Origin: JBICHN01 sp043101845
Lineage (GTDB): Bacteria > Planctomycetota > Phycisphaerae > Phycisphaerales > UBA5793
DNA: 64,000 bases
Assembly: GCA_043101845.1 (NCBI GenBank)
Contig: JBICHN010000004.1
Coordinates: 1-64,000, forward strand
Direction: 5' to 3'
Positions 1 to 10,500 of this stretch are shown here, in pieces. Position 1 is the stretch's first letter. Each line of letters starts with the position of its first letter. The position numbers were made by a program, and so were the translations under genes. Under the pieces are notes generated by a model. The model was not told the DNA's origin. It made no database searches and saw only the letters and a list, made by a program, of their open reading frames with translations.

Positions 1-2
1 CC

Positions 3-464
3 GCACGGCCTGGAAGGCCGTGGCACACTGGGGTTGGCTTTAGTAGGTTCGGCTGTTGCCGAACGGTTGGGCGTTCGTGGTCGAGGGGGGTTCGGGTTGA
101 TCGGACGGCGCGCGTGTATCCGCACGCCGAACCGGCAGGCAATAGCCTGACCTACCGGAATGATTTGAAATCTCAAATCTGAGATTTCAAATCTCCTGGA
201 TCACGCGCCGTCCGCCCTGTGGCTTCCCCGAACCTCAGCCACAGCCACCCGGCGAGCGCGAGCTACGAAGGGGTGGCTGTGGTTGGAGCGCAGCGGAACC
301 CACAGCGAATGGAACGAGCGGGTCCGTGACGAAGAGTCGCTCCCCGTGTGCCACTGCCGTGTCGGCAGTGCTGCGGAGCGGCGGACGGCGCGCGAGTCAA
401 CGAGCGCCTTCAGCGTCACGCCCACCCGCGTTCCACTCGCACGGCCTGGAATCCCGTGGCACAC
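3..464. repeat. 26-bp direct repeat pair flanking a gene-free segment
   Basis: A 26-bp sequence starting GCACGGCCTGG and ending CCGTGGCACAC occurs at 3-28 and again at 439-464 with two mismatches. Between the copies lie hairpins at 162-193, 239-282 (CCACAGCCACCC with its complement) and 352-370 (CACTGCCG with its complement), and GGACGGCGCGCG-type blocks near 99, 204 (inverted) and 382. No credible gene is seen in 1-479: the two short open frames there overlap on opposite strands and look like chance. The paired copies could bracket a small element or be two copies of a dispersed repeat. Confidence 0.6.
162..193. repeat. Perfect AT-rich hairpin
   Basis: A 14-bp perfect inverted repeat (GATTTGAAATCTCA at 162-175, complement at 180-193) with a 4-nt loop AATC. 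It stands out because it is AT-rich in GC-rich DNA. No T-run follows on either strand, so it is not a standard terminator. It might be a protein-binding palindrome or a transcript-stabilising hairpin. Confidence 0.7.
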
Positions 465-479
465 CTGATTCGATAACGA

Positions 480-980
480 CTACGCCGGTTTGACGAACCC
501 GAGGTGGAGTTCCGCGTGCCGCAGGTGGAACTGCATCCACTCGTCATGGGTGAGCTGATCGAGGTAGGGCTGCATCGCAGTCATCTTCTCGTTCTCGAGC
601 CGCGCGACGGCCTGTCGTAGGTTCTCGACCGCCGCGTCGAGCTCGGCGTCGGCCTTCGGCAGCCAGGCGCGCATGCCTTCGCTCACCTCGAAGCCCGGCT
701 GGAGTCCGCGGCGGAGAATCATCTTCTTCATGCGCGGGTCGATCTTGTTCGTGATCTCACCCTGGACGGGGATGCCGTCGATCGAGCCGTTGATGGTGTC
801 GGCGAGGTGCTGGACGATCTGGCTCGCCGTCCAGTTTCCGGTGGTCGCGTAGCCGGCGCCGCCGGCGGCCGCCCAGGCGTCGACATCGCGCATCATCTCG
901 TCGAGCGACTCGAAGCGCAGCGTGCGGCGCTCCGGCGTCGTAGACGACGCGTCGCTCTTGTTCTTCACGGGATCGTTCAT
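480..980 (-). CDS. DUF1569 / DinB-like protein
   Basis: A 166-residue protein of the DUF1569 family, which has a DinB-like four-helix fold; no reaction is established. Visible support is the N-terminal segment NWTASQIVQHLAD and the C-terminal HDEWMQFHLRHAELHLGF, which carries the spaced histidines typical of the family's metal site. The first 25 residues are polar and probably disordered. The start at 980 is preceded by GGAGGG about 10 nt upstream, so it is well supported. It stands alone on its strand. A cytoplasmic, metal-binding role is inferred from the fold only. Confidence 0.8.
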   Translation of the reverse strand: MNDPVKNKSDASSTTPERRTLRFESLDEMMRDVDAWAAAGGAGYATTGNWTASQIVQHLADTINGSIDGIPVQGEITNKIDPRMKKMILRRGLQPGFEVSEGMRAWLPKADAELDAAVENLRQAVARLENEKMTAMQPYLDQLTHDEWMQFHLRHAELHLGFVKPA

Positions 981-1350
981 GTGGTTCAGCCCTCCGCCGA
1001 ATGTTCGGCGCGCGAATGGTAGCGGCGCGCCGATCGAGTTCGAGTTCGCGCGCTGCGTCGCGCCGCGCCTCGCGCCGCCGACGAATCGTTCTCATGACGA
1101 AACATTCATCGCGCATCTCGCGACGGCGGGCCGAGATGCAGCGTGTCCGGAAATGGGCCGCGGAAAAATTGGCGGTCGGATGAATCGGCGAAACACTTGG
1201 TGCGGTATCGACACGGCGCGAGACTGGCGCCGACGCGCGCCCGTGACCGTGTCGCAGCGTGACGCCCGCTGGGAAGTTTCCAACCGAAAACCTTTTTGAC
1301 GAGACGAACGCGTCAGATTGGCGTCAACCAGTTAGAGGGAGATCGTTGCC
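981..1350. other. Gene-free spacer between divergent genes
   Basis: This 370-bp stretch separates the DUF1569 gene from the small Lys/Pro-rich gene. It must hold both promoters. I see no structured RNA, repeat module or convincing open frame in it. Confidence 0.5.
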
Positions 1351-1491
1351 ATGGCTACGCAGCCGAAGAAGCCGGAAATGGCCACCAAGAAGACGAACGA
1401 ACCGAAGAAGGAACCCGGCCAGGGCAAGCCCGCCCAGTCGCCGAAGACGACCCCGGGCCACAAGCCCGAGGGCAACCCGAAGAAGATGTGA
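1351..1491 (+). CDS. Small basic Lys/Pro/Thr-rich protein (46 aa)
   Basis: A 46-residue open frame starting MATQPKKPEM and ending GNPKKM. It is dominated by Lys, Pro, Thr, Gly and Glu with no hydrophobic segment, so it should be soluble and intrinsically disordered. AGAGGGA sits 10 nt before the ATG, which is a good ribosome site, and a GC hairpin at 1529-1553 follows the stop, so the gene has its own transcription signals. Such composition resembles DNA- or RNA-binding histone-like tails, but no family is recognised. Confidence 0.6.
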   Translation: MATQPKKPEMATKKTNEPKKEPGQGKPAQSPKTTPGHKPEGNPKKM

Positions 1492-1528
1492 TTTCGGTTT
1501 GACGCGGGCGTTCGTCCCGAACCGGGTC

Positions 1529-1553
1529 GGCGTCCGGCCTTGCGCCGGACGCC
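1529..1553 (+). terminator. GC hairpin downstream of the 46-aa gene
   Basis: Perfect 10-bp stem GGCGTCCGGC (1529-1538) with its complement at 1544-1553 and loop CTTGC, 38 nt after the stop codon. The following tract is CCCTGTTTCG, only weakly T-rich, so termination is plausible but not certain. Confidence 0.5.
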
Positions 1554-1748
1554 CCCTGTTTCGCGGCGCCGCCCAGGCAAGGTCTCGTCAGCGCCGTTCC
1601 GCGACGCTCAGCGAACCCGCAGTGTGTTGCAAGGTTGGGGAGAGAGAGACTCGCCGGCGACCTTCGTGCATCGCTACGGCGGTTGGGGGAGGAGGAAAAC
1701 GGGGGAACGAACCAGACGGCGGCGCTGACGAGCTTTCACATGCGGAAC

Positions 1749-1775
1749 CAGGCCTCCGAGTTTCTCGGAGGCCTG
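1749..1775 (+). terminator. Strong intrinsic terminator
   Basis: A 12-bp perfect stem (1749-1760 with 1764-1775) with loop TTT is followed by TTCCTTTT, the best intrinsic terminator in the window. No gene ends just before it: the nearest plus-strand stop is at 1491. It may end read-through from the 46-aa gene or close an unrecognised short RNA in 1554-1748. Confidence 0.75.
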
Positions 1776-1883
1776 TTCCTTTTCCCGCCGTGGTCGCCAC
1801 GCGTCCTTCGTGATTCGTCATTGTGACTCCCGGCGCCGCGGGGTAGGCTGGCCATTCGAGCCTCGCCGGGAAAGGACCGCCTC

Positions 1884-3239
1884 ATGCCCCGCTCTTCTCT
1901 TCGTCGCGCTTCCGCCGCCGCGGGCGCGGTCGCCACCGGTCTCCTCGCCGCGCCGATGCTGCACGCGGCCGGCCCGCAACCCGAGTACGACATCTTCGAA
2001 ATCGACGACCTCGGCGGGAACCTGAGCTCCGCCTTCGGCGTGAACAACCACGCCCAGGTCGTCGGGAGCGCCGAGACCTCGCCCGGCTCGCCGACGCGGG
2101 CGATTCTCTGGGACGACGGTGTCCTCACCGATCTCGGCACGCTCGGCGGCGACTGGAGCTCCGGCCGCGGCGTCAACGACCGCGCCCTCGTCGGCGGATG
2201 GTCGCAGATCGCGCCGGGCGCGCACGATCATGCGGTCATCTTCCGGAACGGACTCGTGAAGAGTCTCGGCTCGCTCGGCGGCGACGACGCGAGCGGCTTC
2301 GGCGACGACATCAACGAGGCCGGCCATGTCGCCGGACGCTCGCGCACGGTGAACAACGAACTCCGCGCCGCGCTCTGGACCGACCTCGAGATCATCAACC
2401 TCGGCACGCTCGGCGGATTCAGCAGCGAAGCGAAGGCGCTCAACGATGTCGACCAGGTCGTCGGCTTCAGCCGCATCCCAGGCGGCGACTCGCACGCCTT
2501 CCTCTGGGAGAACGGCGAGATGGAGGATCTCGGCACGCTCGGCGGCGCGCGGGGGACGAGCGTCGCGCACGGCATCAACAACGCCGGCGTCATCGTCGGC
2601 GCGTCGATCACGCCCGGCGGCGGAAGTCATGCGTTCCGCTGGGAGAACGGCGTCATGACCGACCTCGGCACGCTCGGCGGTCTGCACAGCGAAGCCCGCG
2701 AGATCAACATGAGCGAAGAGATCGTGGGCATCGCCCAGCATGAAGGCGGTGTCTTCGTCGCAGCGCTCTGGAAGAACGGCGAGGTCATCGACCTCAACTC
2801 GCGCATTCCGCCGAACTCGGGATGGGATTCACTCCTCGTCGCCGCGGACATCAGCGACGCGGGCTACATCGTCGGCTCCGGGCAGATCGGAATCGAAACG
2901 CACGGCTATCTTCTGCGGCCGCGGCTCGACCTCGAAGGCCCCGACCCCGGCGTCGCCGGCGAGGTGAACACGCTCACGGTCGACGGCGGCACGCCCGATG
3001 AAGTCGCGTACTTCATCTACGGCTTCGCGTCCGGATCGACGCCCGTGCCGAACTGCCCGGGCCTCGACGCGGGCGTGCGCAACCCGACCATCGCCGGAAC
3101 CGGCACGGTCGACCGGCACGGCGACGCGTCGATCAGCGCCTCGGTCCCGCCGGCGGCGCGCGGGCGACGCGTCTTCGTTCAGGTCGTCGAGCCCGCGACC
3201 TGCCGCGTGAGCGATGTCGTCGAGCATGTGTTTCTCTGA
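1884..3239 (+). CDS. Exported HAF-repeat protein with C-terminal CPG/TSN-type module
   Basis: A 451-residue protein with an N-terminal signal peptide (MPRSSLRRAS, then a hydrophobic run ending near residue 32). Residues about 35-315 are HAF family repeats: the unit containing DLGTLGG recurs roughly every 45 residues, alternating with short AFLWENG-type strands. These repeats probably form a beta-propeller, but their role is unknown. Residues about 340-451 match the C-terminal module also found in the exported proteins at 42109 and 50716 (paired Cys, final SDVVEHVFL). GGAAAGGA precedes the ATG. The R2 purine tract begins at the base after the stop codon. Confidence 0.85.
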   Translation: MPRSSLRRASAAAGAVATGLLAAPMLHAAGPQPEYDIFEIDDLGGNLSSAFGVNNHAQVVGSAETSPGSPTRAILWDDGVLTDLGTLGGDWSSGRGVNDRALVGGWSQIAPGAHDHAVIFRNGLVKSLGSLGGDDASGFGDDINEAGHVAGRSRTVNNELRAALWTDLEIINLGTLGGFSSEAKALNDVDQVVGFSRIPGGDSHAFLWENGEMEDLGTLGGARGTSVAHGINNAGVIVGASITPGGGSHAFRWENGVMTDLGTLGGLHSEAREINMSEEIVGIAQHEGGVFVAALWKNGEVIDLNSRIPPNSGWDSLLVAADISDAGYIVGSGQIGIETHGYLLRPRLDLEGPDPGVAGEVNTLTVDGGTPDEVAYFIYGFASGSTPVPNCPGLDAGVRNPTIAGTGTVDRHGDASISASVPPAARGRRVFVQVVEPATCRVSDVVEHVFL

Positions 3240-3534
3240 AGCGGAAGAGACGGAGAGACGGAGTCACGAAGAGACGAAGTGGGAGCGAGCCGGGCCGTGC
3301 CACGCCCGGAGTTCGCGCCGCGCTGCGCCCATCCTCCGTACGGAACCGGACCTCCGCTCGTCGGCGCTGCGCTTCGACTGTGCTCCAGTCCGGCTTGGCG
3401 CACGGTTTTCGTGAATCTACGCGTCACGCACGGTTCGTCAATCACCCGGGACTGGAGCGCCGACAAGCTCCGCCGTCGAGCGCAGGTCCGGTTCCGAGTG
3501 TCGAGCGGCGCTGCGCTGACGAGCGGCCCGAATG
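3240..3534. repeat. Composite intergenic repeat: R2, degenerate R3, inverted R1 pair
   Basis: Modules: R2 at 3240-3282, directly after the HAF gene stop; degenerate R3 at 3285-3313; R1 in minus orientation at 3340-3398; R1 in plus orientation, slightly degraded, at 3446-3498. The two R1 copies face each other and could form a large cruciform. No gene is present. Confidence 0.75.
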
Positions 3535-3538
3535 AGAA

Positions 3539-3572
3539 AGAGCCCCCGACGAACGATTCCGTCGGGGGCTCT
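3539..3572 (-). terminator. Terminator of hppA, possibly bidirectional
   Basis: A 12-bp stem (AGAGCCCCCGAC-type arms 3539-3550 and 3561-3572) with a 10-nt loop lies 33 bp past the hppA stop. Reading the minus strand, the stem is followed by TTCTCATTC, moderately T-rich. On the plus strand CTCGTTTCC follows, so it may stop both directions. Confidence 0.75.
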
Positions 3573-3604
3573 CTCGTTTCCTGAGTCATCGATCGCCGCG
3601 GCGT

Positions 3605-6241
<2,637 letters not shown>

Positions 6242-6311
6242 GTCTGGGGACCTCGCGATCGACCTCCACCCACGGGTCAATGGTCGGGTCGAATTGAGAA
6301 ATGGGGTTTGG

Positions 6312-6359
6312 TTGCTTCGCTTTGCTCTGCTCTGCTTGCTCTGCTTCGCTTTGCTTCGC
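6312..6359. repeat. TGCTT/TGCTC short tandem repeat upstream of hppA
   Basis: An imperfect 5-6 bp tandem repeat (units TTGCTT, CTGCTC) of about 48 bp sits some 70 bp before the hppA start. The rest of 6242-6686 (445 bp) holds no gene or module that I can see. Slippage here could alter promoter spacing, but that is speculation. Confidence 0.6.
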
Positions 6360-6686
6360 GTGTGAAGGGCTGACCTCGATTCGCCGCCGCGCCCCGCGGC
6401 TCGGGCGACGCGTCGAGACATCCGGGAGCCCGGATCGGCGTCAGCCGGTCTGACTGCTGATTGTGTCGGCCTCGATCTCTACTTCTTCGTCGGCGCGGCG
6501 TCGCGGCCGCCTTCAACTTCACCGCCCGTCGGCCGGCGCCCGAACCTCGGGGCGCGCGTCGGTCGGTCCATCCATCCGCCGTCTTCGCCGTCGCGCTCGA
6601 CGCGGCCGGGGCGTCACTTCGCCTCGCCCGCGGAGCGGCGCGCGTCCGTCGATCCGGCGATCGATCGAACGACGATTCGTTACTGC

Positions 6687-6869
6687 TTACTTGCGCTCGG
6701 CGCGCTTCTGGCTCTTCCGCTTCGCGCGGTTGCGGCGCTCCGAGGGCTTCTCGTAATACTGCTTGCGCTTGATGTCCTTGGTGAGCCCTTCTTTTTCACA
6801 GAGCTTCTTGAAGCGGCGAAGCATTTGCTCGACCGACTCGCCGCTGCGTGACTTGATGCGAATGGACAT
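6687..6869 (-). CDS. rpsU: 30S ribosomal protein bS21
   Basis: A 60-residue basic protein beginning MSIRIKSRSGE with the family signature of ERRNRAKRKSQKR at the C-terminus, and of full family length. bS21 binds the 30S platform near the anti-Shine-Dalgarno region and helps initiation. It is monocistronic here: hppA lies 445 bp downstream on the same strand with microsatellite DNA between. No strong ribosome site is seen before the ATG. Confidence 0.93.
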   Translation of the reverse strand: MSIRIKSRSGESVEQMLRRFKKLCEKEGLTKDIKRKQYYEKPSERRNRAKRKSQKRAERK

Positions 6870-7237
6870 GGTCTGTTCGTTCCGTTCCCCAGCGATCCGA
6901 CGCCCGCCGCTTCCGGCCGCACTCGGGCCGGCGCCGAGGCGCCTGAACTGTCTACCCTAACTCGTCTCGTGGTCCGAGGTTACCAGTCGATCCACACGGG
7001 CTCGCCCGCATGAAGTCGACGAAGAAACCGACCCGGTTCGAGCCGAATCGTCGGCCAAACCGGCCCCCGGCGGCCAAAAACACGAAATCCCCCGCCGCCC
7101 GGGACCGCCTATTGAAGGCCACTTCCCCGCTCTTTGCAACTCGACCACCGAAAACCGGGGGTTTTGAGGAGCGCGGCCACTCGATCCCTCTTGGCGGCGG
7201 CTTGAGGCCCCGCCGCCAGGCGCGGTATATTGCCCCC
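6870..7237. other. Gene-free spacer between divergent rpsU and the propeller array
   Basis: This 368-bp stretch contains an in-frame upstream extension of the next gene starting at 7010, but that extension is Lys/Arg/Pro-rich and precedes a clear signal peptide, so I treat it as non-coding. A TATATT box at 7226-7231 is the only signal noticed. Confidence 0.5.
7226..7231 (+). promoter_or_regulatory. TATATT -10-like box, 6 bp before GTG start
   Basis: GGTATATTGCCCCC precedes the GTG at 7238. The paralogue at 11230 has GGTATCCT at the same spacing, so the box and start are conserved together. The spacing implies a leaderless or near-leaderless message. Confidence 0.5.
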
Positions 7238-8563
7238 GTGCACGGGAGAACCCGACGATTTGTTCCCCTTCGACTGAAGGTCTTCGCGCTCGCCATTCTG
7301 GTCGTCGCGACGGCGGCCGGTGTGCGCGCCGACGGGCCGGCCGCGACCGGCGCGGCGCCGGATGAACTCCCGCTTCTGCGTCCCGCGCACATTCTCGAGG
7401 GCGCTTCGCTCCTGCGAGATGTCTTCCCGGACGACAACGCGTCGGTGATCTACGGCATCGACGCCGCGTCGATTGGAGCGTCCGTCGTCGTCCTGACCCG
7501 TCGTGGGAGCGAGCCGGGCGTCCGGATCGCCGTACTCTCGGCGGGCGCCGGAGCCGTCGAGCGCGTCACGCCTCTGTTCGAAGGGCGCTGGGAACCGGAT
7601 ATCTTTGCGGTCGACGATGGCGCCTCCGTATTGTGCGCGAGGCGCGGAGACCGGACCCGTGAATCGCGCCTCGTTCACATCGATCTTCGGACCGAGCGGA
7701 TCGTGCGCGAGTTCAGGCCATCGGACCAGAACTTGCGATTCCGTTACATCGCCGGCGCGTCGGCCGATGGCGACACGATCTGGGGCGCGTGGACGAGCGT
7801 GGACGGTCGACTCTGGCTCTGTGCGCACGATCTCGCCGAGGGCGGGACCGAGGTCATCTTCGAGTCGACGCGCGACGCCGAGTCCTGCGAAATTGGCGGA
7901 GTCAGCCATCCGGCCGAGGACCTTCATTATGTCGTGACCAAATTGGACGGCGAAACGCGGATCGCTCGTTCGGCGCGGTCGGGGATCCACTGGACCTACC
8001 GGGGCCGGCTCGGGCTTGAACTTCACACGCCGTCGGGCCCTGACCGGTGGAGTCGTATCGATGGACACATCCCGAGGGCGGATTCTCGCGAGACTTCACT
8101 CGTCCTCACGCCGGATCCCCCCACGCTCTTCTTCTTCGCCAACGAGACCCAGCGGATCTCGACGCTTCGTTTCCAGGACGACGAGGTCACGGCATGGCCG
8201 CGCTGGCCAGCGGACGAGCGGATAGTGAGCGTTGCGCCGAGCTTCGCGCCGAGTCGTGATGGTCGATGGCTTGCCGTCGATCTCAACGCGTTCGACACCG
8301 ACCATGAGAATCCGACCGACTTCGTGACCCGGCGACGGCTCTACTTCTTCGACGCGCAGGCGGGCGTGCCCCGCGCGGCCCTCGAATACGGCCCGGACCA
8401 GGCGCCGGGGGAGAACCCGATCCATCTCCGGCGGCTCGTCACGGCGCCCGACGGTCGCTTCGTCGCCGCGCTGCTCGACACGCGCGAAGTCGACCCGCCG
8501 TACACACGAACCCAGTCGCTCCTCGTGTTCGATACCCGAGAGATCGTGGACCAGCAGGAATGA
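7238..8563 (+). CDS. Exported beta-propeller-like protein (paralogue A)
   Basis: A 441-residue secreted protein of unknown function. GTG start chosen because it opens a clean signal peptide (VHGRTRRFVPLRLKVF, then an Ala/Val-rich core, cleavage near VRADG) and aligns with the start of the paralogue at 11230 (VQGNARRFIV). The body contains repeating strand-loop units of the WD/YVTN kind (for example APDGRFVAALLD and SRDGRWLAVDLN), which suggests a propeller of about six or seven blades. The last blade ends SLLVFDTREI, echoed by IIFDTSGI and VVFDTSPV in the neighbouring paralogues. It may bind an envelope partner, but no catalytic motif is visible. Confidence 0.7.
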   Translation: MHGRTRRFVPLRLKVFALAILVVATAAGVRADGPAATGAAPDELPLLRPAHILEGASLLRDVFPDDNASVIYGIDAASIGASVVVLTRRGSEPGVRIAVLSAGAGAVERVTPLFEGRWEPDIFAVDDGASVLCARRGDRTRESRLVHIDLRTERIVREFRPSDQNLRFRYIAGASADGDTIWGAWTSVDGRLWLCAHDLAEGGTEVIFESTRDAESCEIGGVSHPAEDLHYVVTKLDGETRIARSARSGIHWTYRGRLGLELHTPSGPDRWSRIDGHIPRADSRETSLVLTPDPPTLFFFANETQRISTLRFQDDEVTAWPRWPADERIVSVAPSFAPSRDGRWLAVDLNAFDTDHENPTDFVTRRRLYFFDAQAGVPRAALEYGPDQAPGENPIHLRRLVTAPDGRFVAALLDTREVDPPYTRTQSLLVFDTREIVDQQE

Positions 8564-8835
8564 GCCCGCGTACCGCCCGTCCGACCGGCGACGGCGCGAT
8601 CGTCATCGTCGAATTGAGCGTGGTCGTCGAAGGCGACCGTTTCAACCAGTGACCGTCGAGCGTCAACCTGGCGCCGTATGTCGAGCGTCGATTCATGCAG
8701 GATCTCAGAACACTGCAACCGACTTCTGTCACCGACCTCCCGACCGAAGGGTTCGGGACGCCACAGATCGCGATGGCGCCGGACGGCACGGCGCTTTACC
8801 TCGTCGAAGAATCGAACGCGATCAATCTACTGGAG
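8560..8835 (+). pseudogene. Fragment of a beta-propeller paralogue with in-frame stop
   Basis: One frame encodes DGAIVIVELSVVVEGDRF, a stop at 8650-8652, then NLAPYVERRFMQDLRTLQ and AMAPDGTALYLVEES. The second part matches the last blades of the paralogue at 11230 (compare ELDLRAVL, RRRLETIYES and ASPDGRRLIVEIS). No start, signal peptide or terminal FDT strand is present. I read it as the leftover 3' part of a lost copy, joined to the next gene, whose own start is at 8836. Confidence 0.5.
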
Positions 8836-10296
8836 ATGGTGTCGCAGCACCGCTTCGAGATTGTCGTCGCGCTGTTTGCCATCGCATTCTTCGTACTTCT
8901 CCTGAGCGTTCGACACATTCGTCGCACACCCCACACGCCCGGCGAACCGTGTTGCCGGCGGTGCGGCCATTGCCTTCGGGGTGTCGACCGAGATCGCTGC
9001 GCGGAATGCGGCGCCGATCTGAGGCGTCGCCGGCCGACGCGCACCGGGCGCCACTGGTCGTTCCGGCTTGCCCCGGTGGCCGCGATATTCGCACTCTTCC
9101 TCGGCGCCGGCGTCTATGTCAGGCTGAATCCGGCGCCCCCCGCGCCCTCGACGGGGGAGTTCGCCTGGTGGTCCACAGGTCTCGCCGAGTTTGCGCTATC
9201 CAGCAACATCGCGTGGCTCACCGCACTGGTCGAACCCGTCGTCCAGATTCATACGGTCGATCCCGACTCGGGCGATCGCACACGAACCCTCCACACCTGT
9301 CGCGCCGACGGGGGTCCTCGGGACCTTCGGATCTCGGTGGATGGATCGTTCTTGCTCTTCCTGGCCGGTAATCAGCGCATCTGGACCGGGGTGGAAAAGG
9401 TCTCCACCGAGATCAAGCGCATCGATGTACGGACCGGTCGTGTCGTGGCCCGATTCGACGCGGGCGCCGGTCAGGGAAGATCCGCGATCACGCTGTGGTC
9501 GATCATCGGCATCGATCCAGCGGGACGACGCGCCTGGGCCGAAGGATGGAGTGGACGAGCATCGACCGCCCTCTACGAACTCAACCTCGACGATCAGGGC
9601 GTTCGATATCTCGCGAATTCGGGAGAAATGTTCGGTCGAGGTCGTGGTCGCCCGGGGTACTCGACGGAGCTTCTCGTGCATCCCGCGCCCGAGCGCCCGC
9701 GCATGATCCAACTCCCCGTGATCAAAGCTCCCGCGCTCGCGGGTTCTCGAGCGACGGGCGACCTCACCATCCAAGTGAGATCAATCGATGGCGACCTCGG
9801 ATCCGATCTCGAAGATATCCATGCACCGCCCGACGCCGGGCCATGGTTACCCAAACCAAGGTCACTCATCACGGCCGACGGTCGACTATTCGCGATACGG
9901 TACCGCTCATCCGTCGTCAACTGCGTCGACCTCGCGAACCCGGGTCAGATTCGAGAGCTCCGAATCCCTGACTTCGCCCTGGGAGGAGGGCGTCCGTCAA
10001 CCGGACTCCTCGCGCATGCTCCAGACGCGGACCAACTATTCATGCTTGACCGGCGATCAGATTCGCTTGGACGCGCGGACTCGTCGTCGTCCCCCATGAT
10101 CAGCGGATTGATGGTTCTGGTCACCGATTCTGGAGTCACCGACTGGACTACCCGACTCATGATCCCCGGGTCTCATCTCTCGGTGCTCACGATTTCGGTG
10201 AGCGATGACGGCCGGCGCTGTGCGGTTCTCGTGCAGGACTGGCTTACCAACCAGGGTCGCGCGACGGAAAGGGTCTACCTCTACCGGCTCGACTGA
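8836..10296 (+). CDS. Zinc-ribbon membrane protein with C-terminal propeller-like domain
   Basis: A 486-residue protein. A membrane helix (residues about 6-23) is followed by a cytoplasmic-type zinc ribbon with CRRC...CAEC spacing (about 38-58), a second helix (about 70-86), then a large domain with strand-turn repeats such as ISVDGSFLLFLAG and ITADGRLFAIRY, typical of WD-like propellers. The Cys pairs fit the zinc-ribbon membrane family seen also at 21468, 46813, 47574 and 55922. The longer frame from 8695 would add propeller-fragment sequence, so I start at ATG 8836. Function unknown: the topology would put the ribbon inside and the propeller outside. Confidence 0.65.
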   Translation: MVSQHRFEIVVALFAIAFFVLLLSVRHIRRTPHTPGEPCCRRCGHCLRGVDRDRCAECGADLRRRRPTRTGRHWSFRLAPVAAIFALFLGAGVYVRLNPAPPAPSTGEFAWWSTGLAEFALSSNIAWLTALVEPVVQIHTVDPDSGDRTRTLHTCRADGGPRDLRISVDGSFLLFLAGNQRIWTGVEKVSTEIKRIDVRTGRVVARFDAGAGQGRSAITLWSIIGIDPAGRRAWAEGWSGRASTALYELNLDDQGVRYLANSGEMFGRGRGRPGYSTELLVHPAPERPRMIQLPVIKAPALAGSRATGDLTIQVRSIDGDLGSDLEDIHAPPDAGPWLPKPRSLITADGRLFAIRYRSSVVNCVDLANPGQIRELRIPDFALGGGRPSTGLLAHAPDADQLFMLDRRSDSLGRADSSSSPMISGLMVLVTDSGVTDWTTRLMIPGSHLSVLTISVSDDGRRCAVLVQDWLTNQGRATERVYLYRLD

Positions 10297-10311
10297 TTGG
10301 ATGAGGTCAGC

Positions 10312-10500
10312 CTGTCGCCGCGTCCGCTACACTGCGGCGCTCATGCCGCTCATTGTCGACGCGTACAACGCGACGAACGCGACCGGGGCGTTGCCGCCGG
10401 ACCTTGCGGGGCTCGATCTCGACGAGCTGTGTGATCTCATTGATCGAAGCCGCTACCGCCACATGCCGATTGTCCTCGTCGCTGACGGCGCCGAGCCGGG
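10312..10500 (+). repeat. Duplicated promoter and 5' end of the NYN gene, copy 1
   Basis: About 190 bp here match 12710-12898. The first 128 coding bases (10343-10470) are identical between copies; the upstream part, including the TACACT box, differs at two or three positions. Beyond 10500 the copies diverge completely. Near-identity at third codon positions indicates a recent duplication or gene conversion. Confidence 0.9.
10328..10333 (+). promoter_or_regulatory. TACACT -10-like box, 9 bp before ATG
   Basis: GCTACACTGCGGCGCTC lies directly before ATG 10343 and is duplicated before ATG 12741. Spacing of 9 bp leaves room for a leader of only a few bases and no ribosome site is present. Confidence 0.55.

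Noticed and set aside
201..468. Opposed open frames of 87 and 61 codons
   Set aside because: They overlap on opposite strands within a repeat-bounded segment, so both look like chance.
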